Below are positions 48,990 to 57,832 of a stretch of 64,000 nt of DNA, piece after piece. Within the stretch, counting starts at the first letter, position 1; every line of letters begins with the position of its first letter. Below the pieces are notes generated by a model. It saw only the letters and a list, made by a program, of their open reading frames with translations, searched no databases and was not told the DNA's origin. The stretch comes from an uncultured bacterium (GTDB lineage: Bacteria > Fidelibacterota > Marinisomatia > Marinisomatales > Marinisomataceae). The position numbers and the translations under genes are program-made. The DNA lies in contig CALSYL010000004.1 of NCBI GenBank assembly GCA_943841495.1, forward strand, positions 109,592 through 173,591. Direction: 5' to 3'.

Positions 48990-51900
48990 CTAAAAACTTG
49001 ACCTTGTTGTATAGATACCAGTTTTTTGTTCAATCTTTAAATCTCTCAAGATATCAGATTTTAAGTTTAGCCTAAAATATAGTCCTTTAGCATAGCCATT
49101 TGGAGTCCAATCAACGAATAATTCCCAGCAATCTATCTCTCTGTATAGTGTTAAATTATGCCTTACAATATTTTTATCAATTAAGTTGAATCTTGCGTTA
49201 TAATTAAGCTTCCAATTCGATGTTACATTTATACTAGTATTACTATTAAGCCAAAAATTCTCAATCTTATTTTCTGGATTAATTTTATTAAGAGCATAGC
49301 TTATTCCTAGTCTACTTTGCAAATTATTTGACGACAGATCATTTATGAATGTTGTAGTTTCTTTGGAAAAATTATCATTATTTTTTATGTCCGATTGTTT
49401 TCCTTTGATTGTAAAGTTTGTAGAGAACCTAATTCCTGTTAATCTTGGCAAAGATGTTATTTTATCTAATCGAACATTATTTTTAGAGTCAAATTCATAA
49501 AAATCATGGGTAAGGTTTAGATCAATATTTGTGCCGTTTTTTAAATTGCTTCTAATAGAACTATTTAAGTTTGAGAGTTTAAACTCTTCGCTATTGAGAT
49601 TGTAGCCAGTATTTAATCTCCATGAAAATAGATTTATTTTTTCTTCTTTGTCACCATCAGAGTATTTTGCCTGGAAAACATTTCCTAAAGAAAAATTGAT
49701 TTTCTTATTACTGCTCCTAGGAGTAGAGCCTATAACAGAGCCAGAAAAGTAATCATAGTATTCTTCATTAAATTCTTGAAAATAATTACTATTGTTTAAA
49801 TAATTCGGTGAATAGCTAAATCCAATAGAAGGCGTTATAACATGTCTGATAGAGCTTAGATTCCCAACTTTGAAAGGAAGAACACCATAAATCTTTGTAG
49901 TTATTGAAAATGATAAGTTGGAAGTTGTTCTGTTTTTAAATTTATCTATTTCATCAAACTCAATTTCATTTTCAGTATTTAGAATTGCTTTTCTAAAACT
50001 ATTTACAAAATCAGAATTGACATTAATATTAGGATTAATTGCTATATAATTAAATAAAGTAAATGGTGCACTAATACTAAAATTATTTTTTAACATAACA
50101 TCTGTTGTGTTTGAAGTTAAAATCTCGCCACTTGCATTCTGCCTCCAACGATAACTAGTATTTTCATCTTCAAAAATCTCTTCAGCACTATAATAGTTTT
50201 TTGAATTATTTAACATTCTTGAGCTATAGTTCCATTGAATACTACTTAAAAATGGATTACTATTATTTTTAAATAAACTTCTTCTACCCAACCTAAAATT
50301 AACTGAAGGGAGGGTACTGCTATTTTCTGTAATAGTAGAGTTGAGACTAGTCGGATTTTGGTAAAAAATAGAATTAGCATTAACCTTATTTTTTGACATC
50401 AAATCTTGTTTATTTGAAACATTAACACTCAATGATAAATTTTTATTTTTCCATCTTTTTGAATATGTTGCATTGGAAATAGCTTGTTGATTTAATCTTT
50501 TTAAGGGGTCAATACTTGTTTCACGATTATATTCACCATTACTATAATAGCTTACATTAGATCTGAATGATTGATCCTTTCTCAAAATTTGATTGTGATT
50601 CCAATTCAAGGAAAAGTCAGTTTTATTATTTTCGTTTAATTTGGCTATGTCTTGCTCATTTGAACTAAGATGTTTTCTAACTTCAAAATTAAAACTACCA
50701 CTAAATTTATATCTATTTTTATATTGATTTTTTGACTTAAGAATTAATCCTTGCCGATCGGCAAAAATCAAAGAATTTTCGGATCCAAAATAATCATTAG
50801 GAGCAAAATAATATCCTAAACCATCTAAGTAATTTCCTCGGTTTTCAGAAGACCCAAATGATGGCATAATCCATCCAGAACGCCTTTCTTTATTAGTGTG
50901 AGGGAAAATGGCCATTGGAATTCCAAAAATAGGTACACCACCAACAACAATATTCAGTGGTTTGGCTATCACTTTATCACCATATATAATTTTTACTTGT
51001 TTGCTTCCAAGATAAAATTTGGAAGGATCGCATGATGTAAAGATACAATCCTCTATATAGAAAGTACTATCTGTAACTGTAGTTATTTGCTTGCCCATGT
51101 ACATATTATTTTGCACCCTGGTTGAGCCTGCAACAACCTTACCTTTTCTATCTTTGATATTATAGACCATTGATTTTCCAGATACAGGCTCTCTTCCGTT
51201 TTCAACCAGTGTCGGTTCAAGAAGTTCGTCTTTATTAAATGGATTTTTATCAAATGCTTCAAGAATATTACTATTCCAATCAATATTTATTTGAGCAGCA
51301 GTTAAATCCATACCTACTTGATAAATATTTGCCTCACCAAACATTTTAGATTGTTGAGTACTGGTATCAAATTCTACTCTTTTACCTCTGTAGTCTACTT
51401 TTTCTTGAGATATATTTGATAATGAAGGATTAAATTGACCAATAACTCCACCAATCGATTCGAGATTTGTTGCATTATTATTTTTAAGTTTTAAAGTTAT
51501 TTTGTCGCCACTTATTTCATTTGTACCTTGATAAAGAGAGTCTTCATATAAATGAATCAAACTAGATGCCATCCCAATTAGTTCAATTTCTGATATAGCC
51601 TCATTATTTATATTAATATTGATGAGCTTCCCCTTTAAAATATCTTCGTTTTTTACAGCCTTACTTTCATTTTCATTTATCTTTTCATATCCATAGTTAG
51701 TAGAAAAAATGGTACCATTTTCGAGAACTTGAAGTGACTCAATTTTTTTATTTTCAAAGAGTAGCTCAACCACCTTACCTTCAACCCTTTGTTCTAGATT
51801 AATTATTTTTACGTTATTTCGCAGAGTGACTTTGCTATTATTATTTATTTCTCCATTATCAGCTGTAACTGTTTGTTCTAAATTGCTGATCGAAATATTT

Positions 51901-52241
51901 CCAAACATTTCAACTGTATCTATATCTGAATTGTAAGTTAAAGAATCGCAAAAAATTGTTTTATTTGCATCTTCAATTTTAACATTATTGTAGAGTTTTA
52001 AAATATTGTTTTGACTTGACTGGATTGCGGTATCTCCATAAAGGAGCATAGAACCTTTTTGGAAAATAATATTTCCTTCCAAAGTAGTAATTGTTTGTTG
52101 ATTAATTTCTTTTGATGATAAAGAGGTTGCTTGCTTTAGCTCAATTTTATCTTGAGTAAATGTAAGGCCCAATAAAAAGAATAAAACACATACTTTTTTA
52201 ATCACATTATTATTAACGTTTTTTGTTGATTTATGTTTCAT
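48990..52241 (-). CDS. lptD: LPS-assembly protein LptD-like (OstA domain plus barrel)
   Basis: Outer membrane translocon that inserts lipopolysaccharide. A signal peptide (about 1-29, ending FLLGLTFTQ) is followed by an OstA/LptA-like beta-jellyroll (about 35-330, with LEGNIIFQKGSMLLYGDTA, then GEANIYQVGMDL) and a barrel domain beginning near VIAKPLNIVVGGVPIFGIPMA with GYYFAPNDYFGSEN. A cysteine pair (IEDCIFTSCDPS) precedes the barrel. I start at 52241 (MKHKSTKNVNN) because the longer frame adds a non-signal N-terminus. The 1083 residues are longer than the E. coli protein but usual for FCB relatives. Confidence 0.88.
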   Translation of the reverse strand: MKHKSTKNVNNNVIKKVCVLFFLLGLTFTQDKIELKQATSLSSKEINQQTITTLEGNIIFQKGSMLLYGDTAIQSSQNNILKLYNNVKIEDANKTIFCDSLTYNSDIDTVEMFGNISISNLEQTVTADNGEINNNSKVTLRNNVKIINLEQRVEGKVVELLFENKKIESLQVLENGTIFSTNYGYEKINENESKAVKNEDILKGKLINININNEAISEIELIGMASSLIHLYEDSLYQGTNEISGDKITLKLKNNNATNLESIGGVIGQFNPSLSNISQEKVDYRGKRVEFDTSTQQSKMFGEANIYQVGMDLTAAQINIDWNSNILEAFDKNPFNKDELLEPTLVENGREPVSGKSMVYNIKDRKGKVVAGSTRVQNNMYMGKQITTVTDSTFYIEDCIFTSCDPSKFYLGSKQVKIIYGDKVIAKPLNIVVGGVPIFGIPMAIFPHTNKERRSGWIMPSFGSSENRGNYLDGLGYYFAPNDYFGSENSLIFADRQGLILKSKNQYKNRYKFSGSFNFEVRKHLSSNEQDIAKLNENNKTDFSLNWNHNQILRKDQSFRSNVSYYSNGEYNRETSIDPLKRLNQQAISNATYSKRWKNKNLSLSVNVSNKQDLMSKNKVNANSIFYQNPTSLNSTITENSSTLPSVNFRLGRRSLFKNNSNPFLSSIQWNYSSRMLNNSKNYYSAEEIFEDENTSYRWRQNASGEILTSNTTDVMLKNNFSISAPFTLFNYIAINPNINVNSDFVNSFRKAILNTENEIEFDEIDKFKNRTTSNLSFSITTKIYGVLPFKVGNLSSIRHVITPSIGFSYSPNYLNNSNYFQEFNEEYYDYFSGSVIGSTPRSSNKKINFSLGNVFQAKYSDGDKEEKINLFSWRLNTGYNLNSEEFKLSNLNSSIRSNLKNGTNIDLNLTHDFYEFDSKNNVRLDKITSLPRLTGIRFSTNFTIKGKQSDIKNNDNFSKETTTFINDLSSNNLQSRLGISYALNKINPENKIENFWLNSNTSINVTSNWKLNYNARFNLIDKNIVRHNLTLYREIDCWELFVDWTPNGYAKGLYFRLNLKSDILRDLKIEQKTGIYTTRSSF

Positions 52242-52278
52242 CTTTGTAAAGTAGAAATGTAATGTATAAATTGATATA

Positions 52279-52635
52279 ATGTTAGAAAATCTATTAAATA
52301 GCATTTCAGATAATCCAGCATATTTAGCTGTAACAATTGTTCTAATAACAATGATTACCTATAGTGTAATAAAAAAACTTTTTAAACTTGTTACTCTAGG
52401 AATTACATTGTTTATCATTTATTGCGCTTATTTACTAATTACAAATCAGCCATTACCAAATATGGATGAAATCAAAACACAATTAGAAAATAGTGAGGAA
52501 AAAATATCAGGTGAAATCAAAACACAATTTGAAAGTAGTAAAGAAAAAATCTCTGATGCAATTGAGGATTCTGTTTTAGATCCTTTAAAAGAAAAAACAG
52601 AAACGATTAAAAATAATTTAGATGCTTTACAATAA
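52279..52635 (+). CDS. Hypothetical small membrane protein with coiled-coil repeat tail
   Basis: Not assigned to a family. The 118 residues have two hydrophobic helices (about 16-33 and 36-54), then a charged helical tail. The tail holds a 15-residue tandem repeat, DEIKTQLENSEEKIS followed by GEIKTQFESSKEKIS, and further heptad-like sequence. It is divergent from lptD with only 37 bp between starts, and 15 bp upstream of an SDR gene. The first ATG overlaps a TATAAT-like sequence, so the start is not certain. A membrane-tethered oligomer is plausible. Confidence 0.7.
   Translation: MLENLLNSISDNPAYLAVTIVLITMITYSVIKKLFKLVTLGITLFIIYCAYLLITNQPLPNMDEIKTQLENSEEKISGEIKTQFESSKEKISDAIEDSVLDPLKEKTETIKNNLDALQ
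52465..52554 (+). repeat. 45-bp in-frame tandem duplication inside the small membrane protein gene
   Basis: Units at 52465-52509 and 52510-52554 share 17 identical bases (GAAATCAAAACACAATT) near their start and remain similar after that. They encode the two 15-residue coiled-coil repeats. Confidence 0.8.
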
Positions 52636-52650
52636 CCATAAGGGAAAATA

Positions 52651-53499
52651 ATGTTCAAAGATAATCTTTTAAAAAACAAAACAATCATTATCACTGGTGG
52701 AGGTTCAGGCTTAGGTAAAAGCATGGCCAGAAGATTTGGAGAGTTAGGCGCAAACATAGTTATCAGCGGAAGAAGAAAGGAAGTGCTTGAAGAAGCAGCA
52801 AACGAATTTTCAAAAAGTGGCATAAGTGTTTTAACATGCCCTGGAGATGTCAGAAAAATTGAAGATGTAGAGTTGATGTCTAAACAGACCATTGATAAGT
52901 TTGGCAAAATTGATGCGCTATTAAATAATGCAGCAGGAAATTTTATTTCTCCTACAGAAATGCTTAGCCAAAATGCTTTTAAAGCAGTTATAGATATAGT
53001 TTTAATGGGGACCTGGAATTGCACCAGCGTCATCGGAAAAGAGATGATTAAAAATAAGAGCGGCAATATACTTAGTATTGTTACTACCTATGCTTGGACA
53101 GGATCTCCTTTTGTAGTTCCGTCCGCAGCAGCAAAAGCAGGTGTTTTAGCAATGACTAGATCATTAGCTGTAGAATGGGGAAGACACAACATAAGATTTA
53201 ATGCAATTGCTCCAGGACCTTTTCCAACAAAAGGAGCCTGGTCAAGATTAATGCCACCAGGTTTTGATGATTTTGAGGACAATATGAAAAATAAAATTCC
53301 TATGAAGAGATTTGGAGAAAGACATGAATTAGAAAACTTAGCATCTTATTTAATGAGTGATGGTTCTGCTTATATTAATGGAGAAGTTATTACGATAGAT
53401 GGTGGGGAATGGCTCGCTGGCGCAGGAGAATTTTCAGATCTAACTAAGCTTCCAGAGTCAATGTGGAAAGCTATGGCTGAAAGAAGAAAAAAGAAATAA
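52651..53499 (+). CDS. SDR oxidoreductase, 2,4-dienoyl-CoA reductase-like
   Basis: Short-chain dehydrogenase of 282 residues. The cofactor motif is ITGGGSGLGKS (about 14-24), with ISGRRKE favouring NADPH, and NNAAGNF near 91. The usual YxxxK is replaced by SAAAKAG in VPSAAAKAGVLAMTRSLAVEWG, as in 2,4-dienoyl-CoA reductases, which use Lys without the standard Tyr. GPFPTKGAWSRLMP also fits that family. It would reduce dienoyl-CoA from unsaturated fatty acid oxidation. It abuts the next SDR gene. Confidence 0.85.
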   Translation: MFKDNLLKNKTIIITGGGSGLGKSMARRFGELGANIVISGRRKEVLEEAANEFSKSGISVLTCPGDVRKIEDVELMSKQTIDKFGKIDALLNNAAGNFISPTEMLSQNAFKAVIDIVLMGTWNCTSVIGKEMIKNKSGNILSIVTTYAWTGSPFVVPSAAAKAGVLAMTRSLAVEWGRHNIRFNAIAPGPFPTKGAWSRLMPPGFDDFEDNMKNKIPMKRFGERHELENLASYLMSDGSAYINGEVITIDGGEWLAGAGEFSDLTKLPESMWKAMAERRKKK

Positions 53500-54252
53500 A
53501 TGTTAAGTTTAAAAGGAAAGAGTGCAATTATTTCAGGAGGATCCAAAGGTATAGGGAAAGCAATAGCATTTACGTTTGCTAAGGCTGGAGCAAATGTTGT
53601 TATTTGTAGCAGAAAAAAAGATAATCTGGAAGCCGCAGTTGAAGAAGCAAAATTGCAAGGTCTTCATATAGACTCATTAAAATGCAATACAAGCGATGCG
53701 AGCTCAATCACTGAGGTCGTAGATTATACTATTCAACAATTTTCAACCATTGATATTCTAGTAAATAATGCAGCAGCAAACCCATATTATGGACCGATAC
53801 TTAATTCAGAAGATTCGCATTGGAATAAAATATATGATGTAAACGTTAAGGGATATTTCAATTTTGTGAAAGCTTGTAGCCAAGTCATGATTAATCAAAA
53901 AAGTGGTAAAATTATAAACGTTGCTTCTATAGCAGCTAAAACACCCCTAGAAGGTCTTGGAGTATATAATATTAGCAAAGCTGCAGTAGTCATGCTTACA
54001 AAAGTGTTGGCAAAAGAATTGGGATCGCAAAACATTCAAGTGAATACTTTAGCACCCGGTTTAATTAAAACAGATTTTAGTAGGGCGTTGTGGGAAAATG
54101 AAGAAACATATAATCAAATAATCAAAACTATTCCACAAGGGAAGATGGGTGTTCCCGAAGATGTTTCAGGTATGGCCCTCTATTTAGCATCTAGTGCATC
54201 TGATTTTATTACAGGTTCTTTATTTACTGTTGATGGCGGTCTAACTACTTAG
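53500..54252 (+). CDS. SDR oxidoreductase, 3-oxoacyl-ACP reductase-like
   Basis: Short-chain dehydrogenase of 250 residues with a classical set of motifs: SGGSKGIGKA (about 12-21), ICSRKKD, NNAAANPY, Ser in NVASIAA, and YNISKAA (Tyr about 155, Lys four residues later). It ends with GSLFTVDGGLTT, typical of FabG-like and DHRS4-like reductases. The ATG directly follows the stop of the upstream dienoyl-CoA-reductase-like gene, pointing to a shared role in acyl-chain metabolism. Exact substrate unknown. It overlaps the convergent HAD gene by 8 bp. Confidence 0.85.
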   Translation: MLSLKGKSAIISGGSKGIGKAIAFTFAKAGANVVICSRKKDNLEAAVEEAKLQGLHIDSLKCNTSDASSITEVVDYTIQQFSTIDILVNNAAANPYYGPILNSEDSHWNKIYDVNVKGYFNFVKACSQVMINQKSGKIINVASIAAKTPLEGLGVYNISKAAVVMLTKVLAKELGSQNIQVNTLAPGLIKTDFSRALWENEETYNQIIKTIPQGKMGVPEDVSGMALYLASSASDFITGSLFTVDGGLTT

Positions 54253-54898
54253 TTTGATCTAGAATCCAATTAGCAAACTCTTGGATATTTGAGAAAGTCA
54301 TAGAGCCAGTAGCTTGCAATCTTTCAATATTATTATGTCCATTAGATACTAATGCACAAGAAATCCCGAGCGCCTTTGAAACGTCAAAGTCAAGCATACT
54401 ATCTCCAATAATGATAGTGTCTTCTAATAAAATATTTACACTGTTTATCAATTCTTTTCCTTCAAATTCTTTTCCATAGCCGGAGGGAGTATTGCTTATT
54501 CCAACTATATTATCTAGTAAATGAGAAATACCAAAAAATTCAACTTGATCATTTAATTTATGTTGAATAGTCGCTGACAAGATACTTTGGGTAATACCTA
54601 ATTTTTTAAATAAAGAGATTGTTTCAACAGCATAAGGCTGAAGAGCTAATTTTTTAAAGTTTGATTCAAAGCCAACATGAAATTCTTCGTTTGCAATTTC
54701 AAAATCCTCACTTGAAAAATCAAATCCAATTGATTCATAAAAAGTCTTAATAGGGAAAAGAAATTTCTTTTTGTAGTCTTCTTTGCTAATTAAAGGTAGC
54801 CCTCTATTTTTTAAAGAAATGTTTAACATGTCAACACATAGGGTTAAATCATTTATCAAAGTTCCATTCCAATCCCAAATTATGTGCTTATATTTCAT
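54245..54898 (-). CDS. HAD-family phosphatase, phosphoglycolate-phosphatase-like
   Basis: Haloacid dehalogenase hydrolase, subfamily I with an alpha-helical cap. The nucleophile motif is IIWDWNGTL (Asp9), motif II SATIQHKLN, motif III/IV GDSMLDFDVSKALG. The second residue of the catalytic pair is Asn11, where most phosphatases have Asp (DxDGT). The 217 residues are typical of Gph/PpaX-like proteins. Its ATG shares bases with the ATG of the divergent Nudix gene (CATG), so the two probably have promoters inside each other's coding region. Confidence 0.82.
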   Translation of the reverse strand: MKYKHIIWDWNGTLINDLTLCVDMLNISLKNRGLPLISKEDYKKKFLFPIKTFYESIGFDFSSEDFEIANEEFHVGFESNFKKLALQPYAVETISLFKKLGITQSILSATIQHKLNDQVEFFGISHLLDNIVGISNTPSGYGKEFEGKELINSVNILLEDTIIIGDSMLDFDVSKALGISCALVSNGHNNIERLQATGSMTFSNIQEFANWILDQTK

Positions 54899-55538
54899 GG
54901 TCTTGAAAGTAGATAAAAAAATTGCATTATTAAAGGAAAGACTTAATAAGAAGTCCTTGCTGCCAGGATGGGATAGTCAAAAAAAAATGGCTGTGATTCC
55001 CATCAACAATATTACAGCCAAGGCTTTTATAGCACCAAAAAATGCTAAGCAGGCTAGTGTTGCTATAATATTATTTGAAAAGGATGGAAACCTCTCATTT
55101 TTTTTAACAAAGCGAACCTCAAATGTTGAACATCATAAAGGGCAAATTTCATTACCTGGAGGAGCGATTGATGCAGACGAGACAGCAAAAGATGCTTCTT
55201 TAAGAGAATCAAATGAAGAGATTGGAATAGATATCTCATCGTTATGCTTGATTGGTGATATTTCAACATTATATACACCTGTATCACATTTTAATATCCA
55301 TACTTATGTCTGGTTTGCAGATCAGTATCCTAAAATATCAATGAATCAAAATGAAGTCAAAGATGTATTTGAAATCAATATTGATGAGCTTCTTGAGGAT
55401 GAAATTTTATCAACAACACCAATCTCTAAAGCTGGAATGAATATTGATGTACCAGCATTTCACTTTTCAAGCTGTACTTGTTGGGGAGCTACGGCAATGA
55501 TTATTTCTGAGTTTAAAGATATTTTAAAAAGTATTTAA
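54897..55538 (+). CDS. Nudix hydrolase, CoA pyrophosphatase-like
   Basis: Hydrolyses nucleoside diphosphates linked to another group; the subfamily resembles NudL/YeaB CoA pyrophosphatases. The Nudix box is GGAIDADETAKDASLRESNE then EIGID (about 95-118 in this start), preceded by KRTSNVEHHKGQISLPGG, which contains the family's extra motif. I use the ATG at 54897; the longer frame upstream runs antisense through the HAD gene without support. About 213 residues. It ends 6 bp from the convergent FTR1 gene. Confidence 0.85.
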   Translation: MVLKVDKKIALLKERLNKKSLLPGWDSQKKMAVIPINNITAKAFIAPKNAKQASVAIILFEKDGNLSFFLTKRTSNVEHHKGQISLPGGAIDADETAKDASLRESNEEIGIDISSLCLIGDISTLYTPVSHFNIHTYVWFADQYPKISMNQNEVKDVFEINIDELLEDEILSTTPISKAGMNIDVPAFHFSSCTCWGATAMIISEFKDILKSI

Positions 55539-55544
55539 AATATC

Positions 55545-56420
55545 TTAATCTTTAGAAGCAGATGTTACTGGTTGCCCAGCTTTTTTCCATAAAAATGACA
55601 CTAAAATTAGCGTAAGAAGCCAACTAGAAATTTCTGTAGATGTTGGATTACCATTATAGCCAAAAAACCCTTTAAATAACTGACCAACAGCTCCTTTATC
55701 ACTAAGAAGTGGTTTTGGAATTCCATTATCATCAATATTAAATCCAAAAATAGGACCTTGCTCATTAACGTTCCAAACTTCCATTTTTTTCATTTCATCT
55801 TTTGTATAAAATGCTTCCTCAAATTCATGTACACCATAAGCAACTAGACCTGCACAAACAAAAATTAAAAGAATGGATGTAACGTTAAAGAATTTTTTCA
55901 AAGGAACTTTTTTACCTTGAATAAATATTGTATATCCAATCATCAGAGCGACTAAAGATCCTAAGATAGATCCGCCAATTGAAAGACCATCTGATTGAAT
56001 TACTATTGCATACATAAAAAGTACAACCTCAACTCCTTCTCTAAATATTGCAAAAAAGGTTAAAGCAAAAAGACCTAGTGAAACATTTTTGTCTTTTTCA
56101 ATAATATCTGATGCTTCTTTTTCAAGGCTTGCAGCAACATTTTTATTCCTACCCATCCAAATAATCATTGTAGATAGTAGAAGTGCTGCAATAAGCATTG
56201 TTGTCCCTTCAAATAAAGCAGCTTGTTTCCCTTCAAAGCCACCATAAGCTATTTGGAATATTACTGCAAAAATACCAGTAGCAATAAAGGAGGCGGTTAC
56301 ACCATTAATTATACTTTTTTTAAGATGTAATCTTCCAGTTTTTACAATAAATGTGTAAAGGATTCCTACAACAAGAACACCTTCAAGTACTTCTCTAAAC
56401 ATAATTAAAAATTCACTCAT
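55545..56420 (-). CDS. FTR1-family iron permease
   Basis: Inner membrane iron transporter of the FTR1/EfeU class, 291 residues with about seven helices. Both REXXE iron-binding motifs are present: REVLE at 9-13 and REGVE at 127-131. A periplasmic loop (about 205-262) follows the sixth helix. The gene has its own promoter and a 17-bp palindrome between transcript start and AUG, and an AGGGG ribosome binding site. The upstream gene encodes a cupredoxin lipoprotein, which could oxidise ferrous iron or take electrons, as in FTR1 systems with copper partners. Confidence 0.9.
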   Translation of the reverse strand: MSEFLIMFREVLEGVLVVGILYTFIVKTGRLHLKKSIINGVTASFIATGIFAVIFQIAYGGFEGKQAALFEGTTMLIAALLLSTMIIWMGRNKNVAASLEKEASDIIEKDKNVSLGLFALTFFAIFREGVEVVLFMYAIVIQSDGLSIGGSILGSLVALMIGYTIFIQGKKVPLKKFFNVTSILLIFVCAGLVAYGVHEFEEAFYTKDEMKKMEVWNVNEQGPIFGFNIDDNGIPKPLLSDKGAVGQLFKGFFGYNGNPTSTEISSWLLTLILVSFLWKKAGQPVTSASKD

Positions 56421-56431
56421 ATTTTCCCCTT

Positions 56432-56448
56432 TTGAGATTAAATCTCAA
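56432..56448 (-). promoter_or_regulatory. Palindromic operator upstream of the FTR1 gene
   Basis: TTGAGATT-A-AATCTCAA is a perfect 17-bp palindrome at about +6 to +22 of the predicted FTR1 transcript. It does not look like a classical Fur box. A metal-responsive repressor is a reasonable guess. Confidence 0.6.
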
Positions 56449-56460
56449 TATTAGGTTGAT

Positions 56461-56488
56461 AATATAAATAAAATTTATAAATCGTCAA
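56461..56488 (-). promoter_or_regulatory. Sigma70-type promoter for the FTR1 gene
   Basis: On the - strand TTGACG (56488-56483) and TATATT (56466-56461) are separated by 16 bp. The start would be near 56454, within the 89-bp gap after the cupredoxin gene. Confidence 0.65.
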
Positions 56489-56509
56489 AGAGTATCTAAT
56501 TGGTAAAAA

Positions 56510-56953
56510 CTATTCAACAATCATATAGCCGCGCATAGAACCTGCATGAGCAATATATGTACAAACGTACAAATATTTACCTGGCTTTTTTGGAGCATTA
56601 AACTCTAATATTGTTTCTCCTTGCTTATCTACAAGTTCAGAAAAAGCAATGATTCTTCCGTCAGGATATGGGTCTCCACCGTTTCCTTCAGCAAGTTGAA
56701 TAATTTGTGGAGCAGCTGACTCATCTTTGAAGATAACAATGTTATGTTGCATCTCTCCCATAAAGTCTAAAGGCGTATTATTTTTTAATACAATTTTAAC
56801 TTTAGAGCCTGCTTTGACAGTAAATTCTTCAACGTCATATTTCATCTCAGAGCCAAGCGAGCCAATATTTACAACTTGCGCTTCTTGTGCGCTGCCTCCG
56901 CCGCAAGCTATAAAAATGAATATTGATAGTGTTAATAATAGTTTGTTATACAT
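56510..56953 (-). CDS. Azurin-like cupredoxin lipoprotein
   Basis: Type 1 copper protein. A lipobox (FIFIACGG, Cys17) anchors it in the envelope. Copper ligands fit His70 (EMQHNIVIF), Cys131, His136 and Met140 in VCTYIAHAGSMRGYM, the C-x4-H-x3-M spacing of azurin. Length 147. It lies between FTR1 and the DUF1295 gene on one strand, 89 bp ahead of FTR1. It may be an electron carrier, or a partner in iron oxidation by the permease; the sequence does not decide. Confidence 0.9.
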   Translation of the reverse strand: MYNKLLLTLSIFIFIACGGGSAQEAQVVNIGSLGSEMKYDVEEFTVKAGSKVKIVLKNNTPLDFMGEMQHNIVIFKDESAAPQIIQLAEGNGGDPYPDGRIIAFSELVDKQGETILEFNAPKKPGKYLYVCTYIAHAGSMRGYMIVE

Positions 56954-56966
56954 TTTTCCCCTCTTT

Positions 56967-57830
56967 TTATTTGAATTTTGGAAATAGTGAATTACTACTT
57001 TCCATGTAATTTTTATAATCTGGTCTACTTTTCATCATTGCTTGATCCATAATAGGACCGGTAATATAATAAAAAATTGAACCCATAATCAATGGACTTA
57101 GAAAAGACCCCATAACTAAATAAATGTTTTGGCTTGAAATGCTAAAAGAGAAAATACTAACCCACACTAACAAGTCTCCAAAGTAATTTGGGTGTCTTGA
57201 ATATTTCCATAAACCTGTTTTACATATTTTCCCTTTATTGCTAGGGTTATTTTTAAAGGTTTTAAGCTGTAAATCGCTTATGGATTCCCAGGCTAAGCCA
57301 ATAAAAAAAATAGATGAACAAGCTATAGTTTCAATAAATGACAAAGGAGTATTATTTAGGTAACCAAAGTAAATAGATAATCCAACTAATGTGCAAAGAG
57401 CTCCTTGAAGCAGGAATACCCTAAAAAAACTAAACCACCAATAATTTGCTCCGCCTTCCTTTCTCCATTCTACATATCTAAAATCTTCACCATGACCAAT
57501 ATTTCTAAATCCAATATGAGAGGCTAATCTCAAAGCCCAAACAGACACTAAAAATAAGATAAATAATGATCTTTCTGAGTATACCTGATTCATTGCTATT
57601 AATAAAGAGCCGCTAAATACAATAAATGCAGGGCCCCAAAAAATATCTACTATACTAGCATCTTTTACAATTAAACTCAGAATCCACAATAAAGCCATAA
57701 ACCCAATAACAGATGCAAACCCTGTAAGCAAATGATGATTAGATAACATTTGATTATCCGGTGTTGATATGTAAGAGATTATTGTAATTAGCAAAATTGC
57801 AATTGTATTAAAAATCATTATTCTTTTCAT
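56967..57830 (-). CDS. DUF1295/steroid 5-alpha-reductase-like membrane protein
   Basis: Polytopic membrane protein of 287 residues with about eight helices. The C-terminal motif KTGLWKYSRHPNYFGDLLVW (about 205-225) is shared by DUF1295, steroid reductases and isoprenylcysteine methyltransferases, and binds NADPH or SAM in those families. VDIFWGPAF near 65 fits DUF1295. Its own reaction is unknown. It lies 13 bp upstream of the cupredoxin gene and 2 bp after the VOC gene. Confidence 0.85.
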   Translation of the reverse strand: MKRIMIFNTIAILLITIISYISTPDNQMLSNHHLLTGFASVIGFMALLWILSLIVKDASIVDIFWGPAFIVFSGSLLIAMNQVYSERSLFILFLVSVWALRLASHIGFRNIGHGEDFRYVEWRKEGGANYWWFSFFRVFLLQGALCTLVGLSIYFGYLNNTPLSFIETIACSSIFFIGLAWESISDLQLKTFKNNPSNKGKICKTGLWKYSRHPNYFGDLLVWVSIFSFSISSQNIYLVMGSFLSPLIMGSIFYYITGPIMDQAMMKSRPDYKNYMESSNSLFPKFK

Positions 57831-57832
57831 AA

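Noticed and set aside
52275..52280. TATAAT as promoter of the small membrane protein gene
   Set aside because: It overlaps the ATG at 52279, so a transcript from it would lack the start codon; most likely chance in AT-rich DNA.
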